A stretch of DNA of 64,000 nt from Leucaena leucocephala (taxonomy: Eukaryota > Streptophyta > Magnoliopsida > Fabales > Fabaceae): contig CM073558.1 in assembly GCA_037074615.1 (NCBI GenBank), positions 16,475,001-16,539,000 of the forward strand. Direction: 5' to 3'. Both the position numbers and the translations under genes were made by a program. Of the stretch, positions 51,376 through 64,000 are shown one piece after another; positions within the stretch are counted from its first letter, which is position 1; every line of letters begins with the position of its first letter. Under the pieces are notes generated by a model. That model made no database searches. It was not told the origin of the DNA and was given only the letters and a program-made list of their open reading frames with translations.

Positions 51376-53944
51376 CTAACACTCTTGCAGATTTGAGTGA
51401 AACCTCACCACCAAACTGAACATTCAATGGGCATCCTACAAAGTCAACTTCCGTTGTGAAAGTCATGCACATTCGTCACAGTAGCTTCAACATTCATTTC
51501 TGAATCTAGAATGCCCCGCTTCGTTTCAAAATCCGTGCACATCCATCATGGACTAGTGACCGTGCGTTTCAAGCCAGAGCTAGGGAACTTTGGGCACAGT
51601 TACGGACTTGAGAGAACAGCCACCGCCCACTTCACCCAAGAATGCGCGCACTTGCGTTGAGAAATTCATCAGCATTCACCACGACAGGTGATGTACCTTC
51701 TCTAGCTCGTACTAGGGAGCTTCTAACACTCTTTAAGATTCGAGTGAAAGCTCACCACCTACCTGAACCTTCAGTGGGCACTCTGGAATGCCCACTTGCA
51801 TATTCGCCATGAAAGTCATTCATATACTTGGGAACTTCTAACACTCTTACAGATTAGAGGGAAAACTCCCCACCCAACTGAACTTTCAATGGGCACTCTA
51901 CAATGGCCACTTTCGTTGCGAGTGAGTGAATAGTCTTCCTAGCTAGAACTACGGGACTTTGTGCACACTTACAGAAGTGAATGGATAGTCACCACCCATC
52001 TGAACATTCCATGAGAATTCCAGAGTTCCCATTTTTCTTGTGGAATCCATACATACGCATCCTGAGATTGCGCGTCTAGCCTCTGCTGCCGTGCCTTTTG
52101 CACCGTTCACAACAGTTTCAACATTCGTTGCCGAATCTAGACCGGCCTTCTTACCTCCAAAATCCTTGCACATCCATCACGAACTAGTGGCCGAGTGTTT
52201 CGAGCAAGAACTAGGGAACTTTGGGCACGGTTTCTGACTCCAGAGAAAAGTCACCATCCACCTCAACGTCCATCGACCACCCTAGAAGGCACGCTTCTTT
52301 TGAGAAATTCATCAATGTCCAGCACGACGACTGGTGTACCTTCTCTAGCTGGTACTACGGAACTTCTAACACCCTTACCGATTTGAGGGAAAGCTTACCA
52401 CCAAGCCGAACTTTCAACGGGCATTCTAGAATAGCCACTATTGTTGATTCATTCATCAATATTCATCGCGATGAGCTCGTACCATCTCTACCTGTTACTA
52501 CGGACCTTCTAACACTCTTGCGAATCCGGGTGAAAACTCACCACCCAGCTGAACGTTAAATGGGCATCCTAGAATGCGTGCTTTCGATGCGGAAGTCATG
52601 CATATTTATCGCGTGCGAGTGGTCTAGTCTTCCTATCTTGTGCTAAGGAACTCCTTGCACACCTACAGATTCAAATGGAAAGTCACCACCCATCTAAACA
52701 TTAAATAAGAATTTCATAATGCCTCCAGGATCTCGAGAGTGCTTCCAGCATCTGCTGGTGCTCATTTTGCAATGTTCAAGAAATGAATATAGAGTCACGA
52801 ACCATCTCAGCATTCAATGTTGAAACTAGAATGTCCTGCTTAGTTTCAAAATCCGCGCATATCCATCACAGACTAGTGACCGAGTGTTTCCAGCTAGAAC
52901 TAGGGAACTTTGGGCACGGTTACAGACTTGAGAGAAAAAGTCACCACCCACGTCCACCTCCCAGGAATGCCCACTTCTTAAGAAACCCATCAGCGTTCAT
53001 CACGACGATTGACGTTTCTAGCTGGTACTAAGGAACTTCTAACACTCTTACAGATTCAAGGGACAACTCACCACGCAACTGAACTTTTAGTTGGAATTCT
53101 CAAAGGTCCACTTTCATTGCGAAAGTAACGCATATTCGTCCTGAAGGTCATGCGTATACTTGGGAACTTCTAACACTCTTACAGATTTGAGTGAAAACTA
53201 ACCTCCAAATGGAACTTTCAGTGGGCATCCAAGAATGTCCACTTCCGTTGTGGAAGTCGTGCATATTCGTCACAACAGTTTCAACATTCAACGTTGAATC
53301 TAGAATATCCTTCCTGGTTTAAAAATTCGTGCATATCCACCACGAACTAGAGACCGAGTGTTTCAAGCTGTGACTAGGGAACCTTGGGCACAGTCACGGG
53401 CTTGAGAGGAAAGACACCACCAACCTCAACCCTGAGTGACCTCTAAAGAATGCCCCTTTTTTTTTTTTGAGAAATTCTTCAATATGCATCACGTAGGTTG
53501 CCGTGCCTTCTCTAGCTGGCGCTATGGAACTTCTAACGCTCTTACAGATTCGACGGAAATCTCCCCACCCAACTGAACTTTTAGTGGGCATTCTGGATTG
53601 GCCACTTTCATTGCGAAAGTCACGCCTATTCGTCATGAAAATCGTGCACGTACTTGGGAACTTCTAACACTCTTACATATACGAGGGAAAGCTAACCTCC
53701 AAATGGACCTTTTCAATGGGTGAAACATCCAAGAATGTCCACTTTTGTTGATTAATTCTTCAATATTCACCGCGACTAGCGATGTACCTTCTCTAGCTGG
53801 TACTATGGAACTTCTAACACTCTTACAGATTTGAGGGAAAACTCACCACCCAACCGACCTTTTAGTTGGGATTCTCAAATGTCCACTTTCGTTGCGAAAG
53901 TAACGCACATTCGTCATGAAAGCCATGCATATGCTTGGGAACTT
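51376..53944 (+). repeat. HOR unit 21 (2,569 bp)
   Basis: C at 64, T at 1387, A at 1655, 12-base T tract. It matches unit 22 except for that unit's T-tract change. Confidence 0.97.
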
Positions 53945-56513
53945 CTAACACTCTTGCAGATTTGAGTGAAACCTCACCACCAAACTGAACATTCAATGGG
54001 CATCCTACAAAGTCAACTTCCGTTGTGAAAGTCATGCACATTCGTCACAGTAGCTTCAACATTCATTTCTGAATCTAGAATGCCCCGCTTCGTTTCAAAA
54101 TCCGTGCACATCCATCATGGACTAGTGACCGTGCGTTTCAAGCCAGAGCTAGGGAACTTTGGGCACAGTTACGGACTTGAGAGAACAGCCACCGCCCACT
54201 TCACCCAAGAATGCGCGCACTTGCGTTGAGAAATTCATCAGCATTCACCACGACAGGTGATGTACCTTCTCTAGCTCGTACTAGGGAGCTTCTAACACTC
54301 TTTAAGATTCGAGTGAAAGCTCACCACCTACCTGAACCTTCAGTGGGCACTCTGGAATGCCCACTTGCATATTCGCCATGAAAGTCATTCATATACTTGG
54401 GAACTTCTAACACTCTTACAGATTAGAGGGAAAACTCCCCACCCAACTGAACTTTCAATGGGCACTCTACAATGGCCACTTTCGTTGCGAGTGAGTGAAT
54501 AGTCTTCCTAGCTAGAACTACGGGACTTTGTGCACACTTACAGAAGTGAATGGATAGTCACCACCCATCTGAACATTCCATGAGAATTCCAGAGTTCCCA
54601 TTTTTCTTGTGGAATCCATACATACGCATCCTGAGATTGCGCGTCTAGCCTCTGCTGCCGTGCCTTTTGCACCGTTCACAACAGTTTCAACATTCGTTGC
54701 CGAATCTAGACCGGCCTTCTTACCTCCAAAATCCTTGCACATCCATCACGAACTAGTGGCCGAGTGTTTCGAGCAAGAACTAGGGAACTTTGGGCACGGT
54801 TTCTGACTCCAGAGAAAAGTCACCATCCACCTCAACGTCCATCGACCACCCTAGAAGGCACGCTTCTTTTGAGAAATTCATCAATGTCCAGCACGACGAC
54901 TGGTGTACCTTCTCTAGCTGGTACTACGGAACTTCTAACACCCTTACCGATTTGAGGGAAAGCTTACCACCAAGCCGAACTTTCAACGGGCATTCTAGAA
55001 TAGCCACTATTGTTGATTCATTCATCAATATTCATCGCGATGAGCTCGTACCATCTCTACCTGTTACTACGGACCTTCTAACACTCTTGCGAATCCGGGT
55101 GAAAACTCACCACCCAGCTGAACGTTAAATGGGCATCCTAGAATGCGTGCTTTCGATGCGGAAGTCATGCATATTTATCGCGTGCGAGTGGTCTAGTCTT
55201 CCTATCTTGTGCTAAGGAACTCCTTGCACACCTACAGATTCAAATGGAAAGTCACCACCCATCTAAACATTAAATAAGAATTTCATAATGCCTCCAGGAT
55301 CTCGAGAGTGCTTCCAGCATCTGCTGGTGCTCATTTTGCAATGTTCAAGAAATGAATATAGAGTCACGAACCATCTCAGCATTCAATGTTGAAACTAGAA
55401 TGTCCTGCTTAGTTTCAAAATCCGCGCATATCCATCACAGACTAGTGACCGAGTGTTTCCAGCTAGAACTAGGGAACTTTGGGCACGGTTACAGACTTGA
55501 GAGAAAAAGTCACCACCCACGTCCACCTCCCAGGAATGCCCACTTCTTAAGAAACCCATCAGCGTTCATCACGACGATTGACGTTTCTAGCTGGTACTAA
55601 GGAACTTCTAACACTCTTACAGATTCAAGGGACAACTCACCACGCAACTGAACTTTTAGTTGGAATTCTCAAAGGTCCACTTTCATTGCGAAAGTAACGC
55701 ATATTCGTCCTGAAGGTCATGCGTATACTTGGGAACTTCTAACACTCTTACAGATTTGAGTGAAAACTAACCTCCAAATGGAACTTTCAGTGGGCATCCA
55801 AGAATGTCCACTTCCGTTGTGGAAGTCGTGCATATTCGTCACAACAGTTTCAACATTCAACGTTGAATCTAGAATATCCTTCCTGGTTTAAAAATTCGTG
55901 CATATCCACCACGAACTAGAGACCGAGTGTTTCAAGCTGTGACTAGGGAACCTTGGGCACAGTCACGGGCTTGAGAGGAAAGACACCACCAACCTCAACC
56001 CTGAGTGACCTCTAAAGAATGCCCCTTTTTTTTTGTTGAGAAATTCTTCAATATGCATCACGTAGGTTGCCGTGCCTTCTCTAGCTGGCGCTATGGAACT
56101 TCTAACGCTCTTACAGATTCGACGGAAATCTCCCCACCCAACTGAACTTTTAGTGGGCATTCTGGATTGGCCACTTTCATTGCGAAAGTCACGCCTATTC
56201 GTCATGAAAATCGTGCACGTACTTGGGAACTTCTAACACTCTTACATATACGAGGGAAAGCTAACCTCCAAATGGACCTTTTCAATGGGTGAAACATCCA
56301 AGAATGTCCACTTTTGTTGATTAATTCTTCAATATTCACCGCGACTAGCGATGTACCTTCTCTAGCTGGTACTATGGAACTTCTAACACTCTTACAGATT
56401 TGAGGGAAAACTCACCACCCAACCGACCTTTTAGTTGGGATTCTCAAATGTCCACTTTCGTTGCGAAAGTAACGCACATTCGTCATGAAAGCCATGCATA
56501 TGCTTGGGAACTT
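53945..56513 (+). repeat. HOR unit 22 (2,569 bp)
   Basis: C at 64, T at 1387, A at 1655. Its T tract is interrupted by a G at 56035 (nine T, G, two T), the only interrupted tract in the window. Confidence 0.97.
56026..56037 (+). repeat. Interrupted T tract in unit 22
   Basis: Nine T, a G at 56035, then two T. Total length is still 12, so this is a T-to-G substitution rather than an insertion. Confidence 0.9.
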
Positions 56514-59082
56514 CTAACACTCTTGCAGATTTGAGTGAAACCTCACCACCAAACTGAACATTCAATGGGCATCCTAGAAAGTCAACTTCCGTTGTGAAAG
56601 TCATGCACATTCGTCACAGTAGCTTCAACATTCATTTCTGAATCTAGAATGCCCCGCTTCGTTTCAAAATCCGTGCACATCCATCATGGACTAGTGACCG
56701 TGCGTTTCAAGCCAGAGCTAGGGAACTTTGGGCACAGTTACGGACTTGAGAGAACAGCCACCGCCCACTTCACCCAAGAATGCGCGCACTTGCGTTGAGA
56801 AATTCATCAGCATTCACCACGACAGGTGATGTACCTTCTCTAGCTCGTACTAGGGAGCTTCTAACACTCTTTAAGATTCGAGTGAAAGCTCACCACCTAC
56901 CTGAACCTTCAGTGGGCACTCTGGAATGCCCACTTGCATATTCGCCATGAAAGTCATTCATATACTTGGGAACTTCTAACACTCTTACAGATTAGAGGGA
57001 AAACTCCCCACCCAACTGAACTTTCAATGGGCACTCTACAATGGCCACTTTCGTTGCGAGTGAGTGAATAGTCTTCCTAGCTAGAACTACGGGACTTTGT
57101 GCACACTTACAGAAGTGAATGGATAGTCACCACCCATCTGAACATTCCATGAGAATTCCAGAGTTCCCATTTTTCTTGTGGAATCCATACATACGCATCC
57201 TGAGATTGCGCGTCTAGCCTCTGCTGCCGTGCCTTTTGCACCGTTCACAACAGTTTCAACATTCGTTGCCGAATCTAGACCGGCCTTCTTACCTCCAAAA
57301 TCCTTGCACATCCATCACGAACTAGTGGCCGAGTGTTTCGAGCAAGAACTAGGGAACTTTGGGCACGGTTTCTGACTCCAGAGAAAAGTCACCATCCACC
57401 TCAACGTCCATCGACCACCCTAGAAGGCACGCTTCTTTTGAGAAATTCATCAATGTCCAGCACGACGACTGGTGTACCTTCTCTAGCTGGTACTACGGAA
57501 CTTCTAACACCCTTACCGATTTGAGGGAAAGCTTACCACCAAGCCGAACTTTCAACGGGCATTCTAGAATAGCCACTATTGTTGATTCATTCATCAATAT
57601 TCATCGCGATGAGCTCGTACCATCTCTACCTGTTACTACGGACCTTCTAACACTCTTGCGAATCCGGGTGAAAACTCACCACCCAGCTGAACGTTAAATG
57701 GGCATCCTAGAATGCGTGCTTTCGATGCGGAAGTCATGCATATTTATCGCGTGCGAGTGGTCTAGTCTTCCTATCTTGTGCTAAGGAACTCCTTGCACAC
57801 CTACAGATTCAAATGGAAAGTCACCACCCATCTAAACATTAAATAAGAATTTCATAATGCCTCCAGGATCTCGAGAGTGCTTCCAGCATCTGCTGGTGCT
57901 CATTTTGCAATGTTCAAGAAATGAATATAGAGTCACGAACCATCTCAGCATTCAATGTTGAAACTAGAATGTCCTGCTTAGTTTCAAAATCCGCGCATAT
58001 CCATCACAGACTAGTGACCGAGTGTTTCCAGCTAGAACTAGGGAACTTTGGGCACGGTTACAGACTTGAGAGAAAAAGTCACCACCCACGTCCACCTCCC
58101 AGGAATGCCCACTTCTTAAGAAACCCATCAGCGTTCATCACGACGATTGACGTTTCTAGCTGGTACTAAGGAACTTCTAACACTCTTACAGATTCAAGGG
58201 ACAACTCACCACGCAACTGAACTTTTAGTTGGAATTCTCAAAGGTCCACTTTCATTGCGAAAGTAACGCATATTCGTCCTGAAGGTCATGCGTATACTTG
58301 GGAACTTCTAACACTCTTACAGATTTGAGTGAAAACTAACCTCCAAATGGAACTTTCAGTGGGCATCCAAGAATGTCCACTTCCGTTGTGGAAGTCGTGC
58401 ATATTCGTCACAACAGTTTCAACATTCAACGTTGAATCTAGAATATCCTTCCTGGTTTAAAAATTCGTGCATATCCACCACGAACTAGAGACCGAGTGTT
58501 TCAAGCTGTGACTAGGGAACCTTGGGCACAGTCACGGGCTTGAGAGGAAAGACACCACCAACCTCAACCCTGAGTGACCTCTAAAGAATGCCCCTTTTTT
58601 TTTTTTGAGAAATTCTTCAATATGCATCACGTAGGTTGCCGTGCCTTCTCTAGCTGGCGCTATGGAACTTCTAACGCTCTTACAGATTCGACGGAAATCT
58701 CCCCACCCAACTGAACTTTTAGTGGGCATTCTGGATTGGCCACTTTCATTGCGAAAGTCACGCCTATTCGTCATGAAAATCGTGCACGTACTTGGGAACT
58801 TCTAACACTCTTACATATACGAGGGAAAGCTAACCTCCAAATGGACCTTTTCAATGGGTGAAACATCCAAGAATGTCCACTTTTGTTGATTAATTCTTCA
58901 ATATTCACCGCGACTAGCGATGTACCTTCTCTAGCTGGTACTATGGAACTTCTAACACTCTTACAGATTTGAGGGAAAACTCACCACCCAACCGACCTTT
59001 TAGTTGGGATTCTCAAATGTCCACTTTCGTTGCGAAAGTAACGCACATTCGTCATGAAAGCCATGCATATGCTTGGGAACTT
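56514..59082 (+). repeat. HOR unit 23 (2,569 bp)
   Basis: G at 64, T at 1387, A at 1655, 12-base T tract. Same combination as unit 20. Confidence 0.97.
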
Positions 59083-61651
59083 CTAACACTCTTGCAGATT
59101 TGAGTGAAACCTCACCACCAAACTGAACATTCAATGGGCATCCTACAAAGTCAACTTCCGTTGTGAAAGTCATGCACATTCGTCACAGTAGCTTCAACAT
59201 TCATTTCTGAATCTAGAATGCCCCGCTTCGTTTCAAAATCCGTGCACATCCATCATGGACTAGTGACCGTGCGTTTCAAGCCAGAGCTAGGGAACTTTGG
59301 GCACAGTTACGGACTTGAGAGAACAGCCACCGCCCACTTCACCCAAGAATGCGCGCACTTGCGTTGAGAAATTCATCAGCATTCACCACGACAGGTGATG
59401 TACCTTCTCTAGCTCGTACTAGGGAGCTTCTAACACTCTTTAAGATTCGAGTGAAAGCTCACCACCTACCTGAACCTTCAGTGGGCACTCTGGAATGCCC
59501 ACTTGCATATTCGCCATGAAAGTCATTCATATACTTGGGAACTTCTAACACTCTTACAGATTAGAGGGAAAACTCCCCACCCAACTGAACTTTCAATGGG
59601 CACTCTACAATGGCCACTTTCGTTGCGAGTGAGTGAATAGTCTTCCTAGCTAGAACTACGGGACTTTGTGCACACTTACAGAAGTGAATGGATAGTCACC
59701 ACCCATCTGAACATTCCATGAGAATTCCAGAGTTCCCATTTTTCTTGTGGAATCCATACATACGCATCCTGAGATTGCGCGTCTAGCCTCTGCTGCCGTG
59801 CCTTTTGCACCGTTCACAACAGTTTCAACATTCGTTGCCGAATCTAGACCGGCCTTCTTACCTCCAAAATCCTTGCACATCCATCACGAACTAGTGGCCG
59901 AGTGTTTCGAGCAAGAACTAGGGAACTTTGGGCACGGTTTCTGACTCCAGAGAAAAGTCACCATCCACCTCAACGTCCATCGACCACCCTAGAAGGCACG
60001 CTTCTTTTGAGAAATTCATCAATGTCCAGCACGACGACTGGTGTACCTTCTCTAGCTGGTACTACGGAACTTCTAACACCCTTACCGATTTGAGGGAAAG
60101 CTTACCACCAAGCCGAACTTTCAACGGGCATTCTAGAATAGCCACTATTGTTGATTCATTCATCAATATTCATCGCGATGAGCTCGTACCATCTCTACCT
60201 GTTACTACGGACCTTCTAACACTCTTGCGAATCCGGGTGAAAACTCACCACCCAGCTGAACGTTAAATGGGCATCCTAGAATGCGTGCTTTCGATGCGGA
60301 AGTCATGCATATTTATCGCGTGCGAGTGGTCTAGTCTTCCTATCTTGTGCTAAGGAACTCCTTGCACACCTACAGATTCAAATGGAAAGTCACCACCCAT
60401 CTAAACATTAAATAAGAATTTCATAATGCCTCCAGGATCTCGAGAGTGCTTCCAGCATCTGCTGGTGCGCATTTTGCAATGTTCAAGAAATGAATATAGA
60501 GTCACGAACCATCTCAGCATTCAATGTTGAAACTAGAATGTCCTGCTTAGTTTCAAAATCCGCGCATATCCATCACAGACTAGTGACCGAGTGTTTCCAG
60601 CTAGAACTAGGGAACTTTGGGCACGGTTACAGACTTGAGAGAAAAAGTCACCACCCACGTCCACCTCCCAGGAATGCCCACTTCTTAAGAAACCCATCAG
60701 CGTTCATCACGACGATTGACGTTTCTAGCTGGTACTGAGGAACTTCTAACACTCTTACAGATTCAAGGGACAACTCACCACGCAACTGAACTTTTAGTTG
60801 GAATTCTCAAAGGTCCACTTTCATTGCGAAAGTAACGCATATTCGTCCTGAAGGTCATGCGTATACTTGGGAACTTCTAACACTCTTACAGATTTGAGTG
60901 AAAACTAACCTCCAAATGGAACTTTCAGTGGGCATCCAAGAATGTCCACTTCCGTTGTGGAAGTCGTGCATATTCGTCACAACAGTTTCAACATTCAACG
61001 TTGAATCTAGAATATCCTTCCTGGTTTAAAAATTCGTGCATATCCACCACGAACTAGAGACCGAGTGTTTCAAGCTGTGACTAGGGAACCTTGGGCACAG
61101 TCACGGGCTTGAGAGGAAAGACACCACCAACCTCAACCCTGAGTGACCTCTAAAGAATGCCCCTTTTTTTTTTTTGAGAAATTCTTCAATATGCATCACG
61201 TAGGTTGCCGTGCCTTCTCTAGCTGGCGCTATGGAACTTCTAACGCTCTTACAGATTCGACGGAAATCTCCCCACCCAACTGAACTTTTAGTGGGCATTC
61301 TGGATTGGCCACTTTCATTGCGAAAGTCACGCCTATTAGTCATGAAAATCGTGCACGTACTTGGGAACTTCTAACACTCTTACATATACGAGGGAAAGCT
61401 AACCTCCAAATGGACCTTTTCAATGGGTGAAACATCCAAGAATGTCCACTTTTGTTGATTAATTCTTCAATATTCACCGCGACTAGCGATGTACCTTCTC
61501 TAGCTGGTACTATGGAACTTCTAACACTCTTACAGATTTGAGGGAAAACTCACCACCCAACCGACCTTTTAGTTGGGATTCTCAAATGTCCACTTTCGTT
61601 GCGAAAGTAACGCACATTCGTCATGAAAGCCATGCATATGCTTGGGAACTT
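59083..61651 (+). repeat. HOR unit 24 (2,569 bp)
   Basis: C at 64, G at 1387, G at 1655, 12-base T tract. Same combination as unit 19. One private change: A for C at 61338 in subunit 14. Confidence 0.97.
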
Positions 61652-64000
61652 CTAACACTCTTGCAGATTTGAGTGAAACCTCACCACCAAACTGAACATT
61701 CAATGGGCATCCTAGAAAGTCAACTTCCGTTGTGAAAGTCATGCACATTCGTCACAGTAGCTTCAACATTCATTTCTGAATCTAGAATGCCCCGCTTCGT
61801 TTCAAAATCCGTGCACATCCATCATGGACTAGTGACCGTGCGTTTCAAGCCAGAGCTAGGGAACTTTGGGCACAATTACGGACTTGAGAGAACAGCCACC
61901 GCCCACTTCACCCAAGAATGCGCGCACTTGCGTTGAGAAATTCATCAGCATTCACCACGACAGGTGATGTACCTTCTCTAGCTCGTACTAGGGAGCTTCT
62001 AACACTCTTTAAGATTCGAGTGAAAGCTCACCACCTACCTGAACCTTCAGTGGGCACTCTGGAATGCCCACTTGCATATTCGCCATGAAAGTCATTCATA
62101 TACTTGGGAACTTCTAACACTCTTACAGATTAGAGGGAAAACTCCCCACCCAACTGAACTTTCAATGGGCACTCTACAATGGCCACTTTCGTTGCGAGTG
62201 AGTGAATAGTCTTCCTAGCTAGAACTACGGGACTTTGTGCACACTTACAGAAGTGAATGGATAGTCACCACCCATCTGAACATTCCATGAGAATTCCAGA
62301 GTTCCCATTTTTCTTGTGGAATCCATACATACGCATCCTGAGATTGTGCGTCTAGCCTCTGCTGCCGTGCCTTTTGCACCGTTCACAACAGTTTCAACAT
62401 TCGTTGCCGAATCTAGACCGGCCTTCTTACCTCCAAAATCCTTGCACATCCATCACGAACTAGTGGCCGAGTGTTTCGAGCAAGAACTAGGGAACTTTGG
62501 GCACGGTTTCTGACTCCAGAGAAAAGTCACCATCCACCTCAACGTCCATCGACCACCCTAGAAGGCACGCTTCTTTTGAGAAATTCATCAATGTCCAGCA
62601 CGACGACTGGTGTACCTTCTCTAGCTGGTACTACGGAACTTCTAACACCCTTACCGATTTGAGGGAAAGCTTACCACCAAGCCGAACTTTCAACGGGCAT
62701 TCTAGAATAGCCACTATTGTTGATTCATTCATCAATATTCATCGCGATGAGCTCGTACCATCTCTACCTGTTACTACGGACCTTCTAACACTCTTGCGAA
62801 TCCGGGTGAAAACTCACCACCCAGCTGAACGTTAAATGGGCATCCTAGAATGCGTGCTTTCGATGCGGAAGTCATGCATATTTATCGCGTGCGAGTGGTC
62901 TAGTCTTCCTATCTTGTGCTAAGGAACTCCTTGCACACCTACAGATTCAAATGGAAAGTCACCACCCATCTAAACATTAAATAAGAATTTCATAATGCCT
63001 CCAGGATCTTGAGAGTGCTTCCAGCATCTGCTGGTGCGCATTTTGCAATGTTCAAGAAATGAATATAGAGTCACGAACCATCTCAGCATTCAATGTTGAA
63101 ACTAGAATGTCCTGCTTAGTTTCAAAATCCGCGCATATCCATCACAGACTAGTGACCGAGTGTTTCCAGCTAGAACTAGGGAACTTTGGGCACGGTTACA
63201 GACTTGAGAGAAAAAGTCACCACCCACGTCCACCTCCCAGGAATGCCCATTTCTTAAGAAACCCATCAGCGTTTATCACGACGATTGACGTTTCTAGCTG
63301 GTACTGAGGAACTTCTAACACTCTTACAGATTCAAGGGACAACTCACCACGCAACTGAACTTTTAGTTGGAATTCTCAAAGGTCCACTTTCATTGCGAAA
63401 GTAACGCATATTCGTCCTGAAGGTCATGCGTATACTTGGGAACTTCTAACACTCTTACAGATTTGAGTGAAAACTAACCTCCAAATGGAACTTTCAGTGG
63501 GCATCCAAGAATGTCCACTTCCGTTGTGGAAGTCGTGCATATTCGTCACAACAGTTTCAACATTCAACGTTGAATCTAGAATATCCTTCCTGGTTTAAAA
63601 ATTCGTGCATATCCACCACGAACTAGAGACCGAGTGTTTCAAGCTGTGACTAGGGAACCTTGGGCACAGTCACGGGCTTGAGAGGAAAGACACCACCAAC
63701 CTCAACCCTGAGTGACCTCTAAAGAATGCCCCTTTTTTTTTGAGAAATTCTTCAATATGCATCACGTAGGTTGCCGTGCCTTCTCTAGCTGGCGCTATGG
63801 AACTTCTAACGCTCTTACAGATTCGACGGAAATCTCCCCACCCAACTGAACTTTTAGTGGGCATTCTGGATTGGCCACTTTCATTGCGAAAGTCACGCCT
63901 ATTCGTCATGAAAATCGTGCACGTACTTGGGAACTTCTAACACTCTTACATATACGAGGGAAAGCTAACCTCCAAATGGACCTTTTCAATGGGTGAAACA
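61652..64000 (+). repeat. HOR unit 25, cut by window end (2,349 bp)
   Basis: Stops inside subunit 15. It has the highest private load seen: A for G at 61875, and T for C at 62347, 63010, 63250 and 63274. All five are C:G to T:A transitions. Its T tract is only 9 bases (63733-63741). The change at 63010 destroys the CTCGAG site present in the other units. Confidence 0.96.
63733..63741 (+). repeat. Shortened T tract in unit 25 (9 T)
   Basis: Three bases shorter than the common form and the shortest in the window. Confidence 0.9.

Larger units (their letters stand above)
1..64000. repeat. Higher-order satellite array, 2,569-bp unit, about 24.9 copies
   Basis: The same roughly 2.57-kb sequence recurs head to tail without interruption from the first to the last base. 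Unit starts, set at the CTAACACTCTTGCAG motif, fall at 1, 2570, 5138, 7707, 10276, 12845, 15413, 17982, 20551, 23119, 25687, 28256, 30824, 33393, 35963, 38532, 41101, 43669, 46238, 48807, 51376, 53945, 56514, 59083 and 61652. Spacing is 2,569 bp, or 2,568 where the T tract has 11 bases rather than 12; unit 14 is 2,570. All units share one orientation. Neither array end is inside the window. No protein-coding, rRNA or tRNA sequence was recognised. Inference: eukaryotic satellite DNA, possibly centromeric or heterochromatic. The family is not recognised. Confidence 0.98.

Noticed and set aside
46238..61651. Mirror order of haplotypes in units 19-24 (19 like 24, 20 like 23, 21 like 22)
   Set aside because: All units are in the same orientation, so this is no inverted duplication. 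With only three marker sites the symmetry can be chance.
1..64000. CRISPR array
   Set aside because: Units are thousands of bases long and there are no unique spacers between short identical repeats.
1..64000. Ribosomal DNA spacer subrepeats
   Set aside because: No rRNA gene sequence occurs in 64 kb and the array is never interrupted.

Overview
The whole 64,000-base window is one uninterrupted head-to-tail tandem array. The repeat unit is 2,569 bp (2,568-2,570 with small indels). The window holds 24 full units plus 2,349 bp of a 25th, and the array runs off both edges. I find no gene, RNA gene, transposon or single-copy DNA. The open reading frames present (112 aa at most) recur in every unit only because the units are nearly identical. 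By eye, any two units differ at roughly 0-10 positions in 2,569, so identity is about 99.6-100%.

Each unit is itself composite, so this is a higher-order repeat (HOR). Using the recurrent GGAACTT-like motif as a boundary, one unit splits into 16 diverged subunits of 215, 132, 115, 123, 261, 144, 143, 145, 257, 128, 131, 215, 148, 131, 150 and 131 bp, which sum to 2,569. Every subunit combines one of three heads (A with TAACACTCTTACAG, B with TTTGGGCAC, B' with TTGCACAC or TGTGCACAC) and one of four tails (C, D, E, F). The order follows a strict grammar. Tail C is always followed by head B, tail F by B', and tails D and E by A. Head B always carries tail D, and B' always carries tail C. Only head A has a choice of tail. 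Tail C is exactly 97 bp in all four places.

Two short dyad-symmetric elements recur in the subunits, and some copies show pair-preserving substitutions. The unit also holds one T tract, usually 11-12 bases, that varies between copies.

Shared variants record the array's recent history. Units 10-11 and 12-13 are a clean two-unit (5,137 bp) duplication. Units 17-25 carry mosaic combinations that imply conversion or unequal exchange. Units 4 and 14-16 share a variant across 23 kb of units lacking it. The first and last units carry the most private changes.

This organisation is typical of centromeric, pericentromeric or other heterochromatic satellite DNA in a eukaryote. I cannot name the organism or the satellite family, and centromere function is only a hypothesis. 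CpG is not depleted in the one subunit I counted, which argues weakly against heavy long-term germline methylation.
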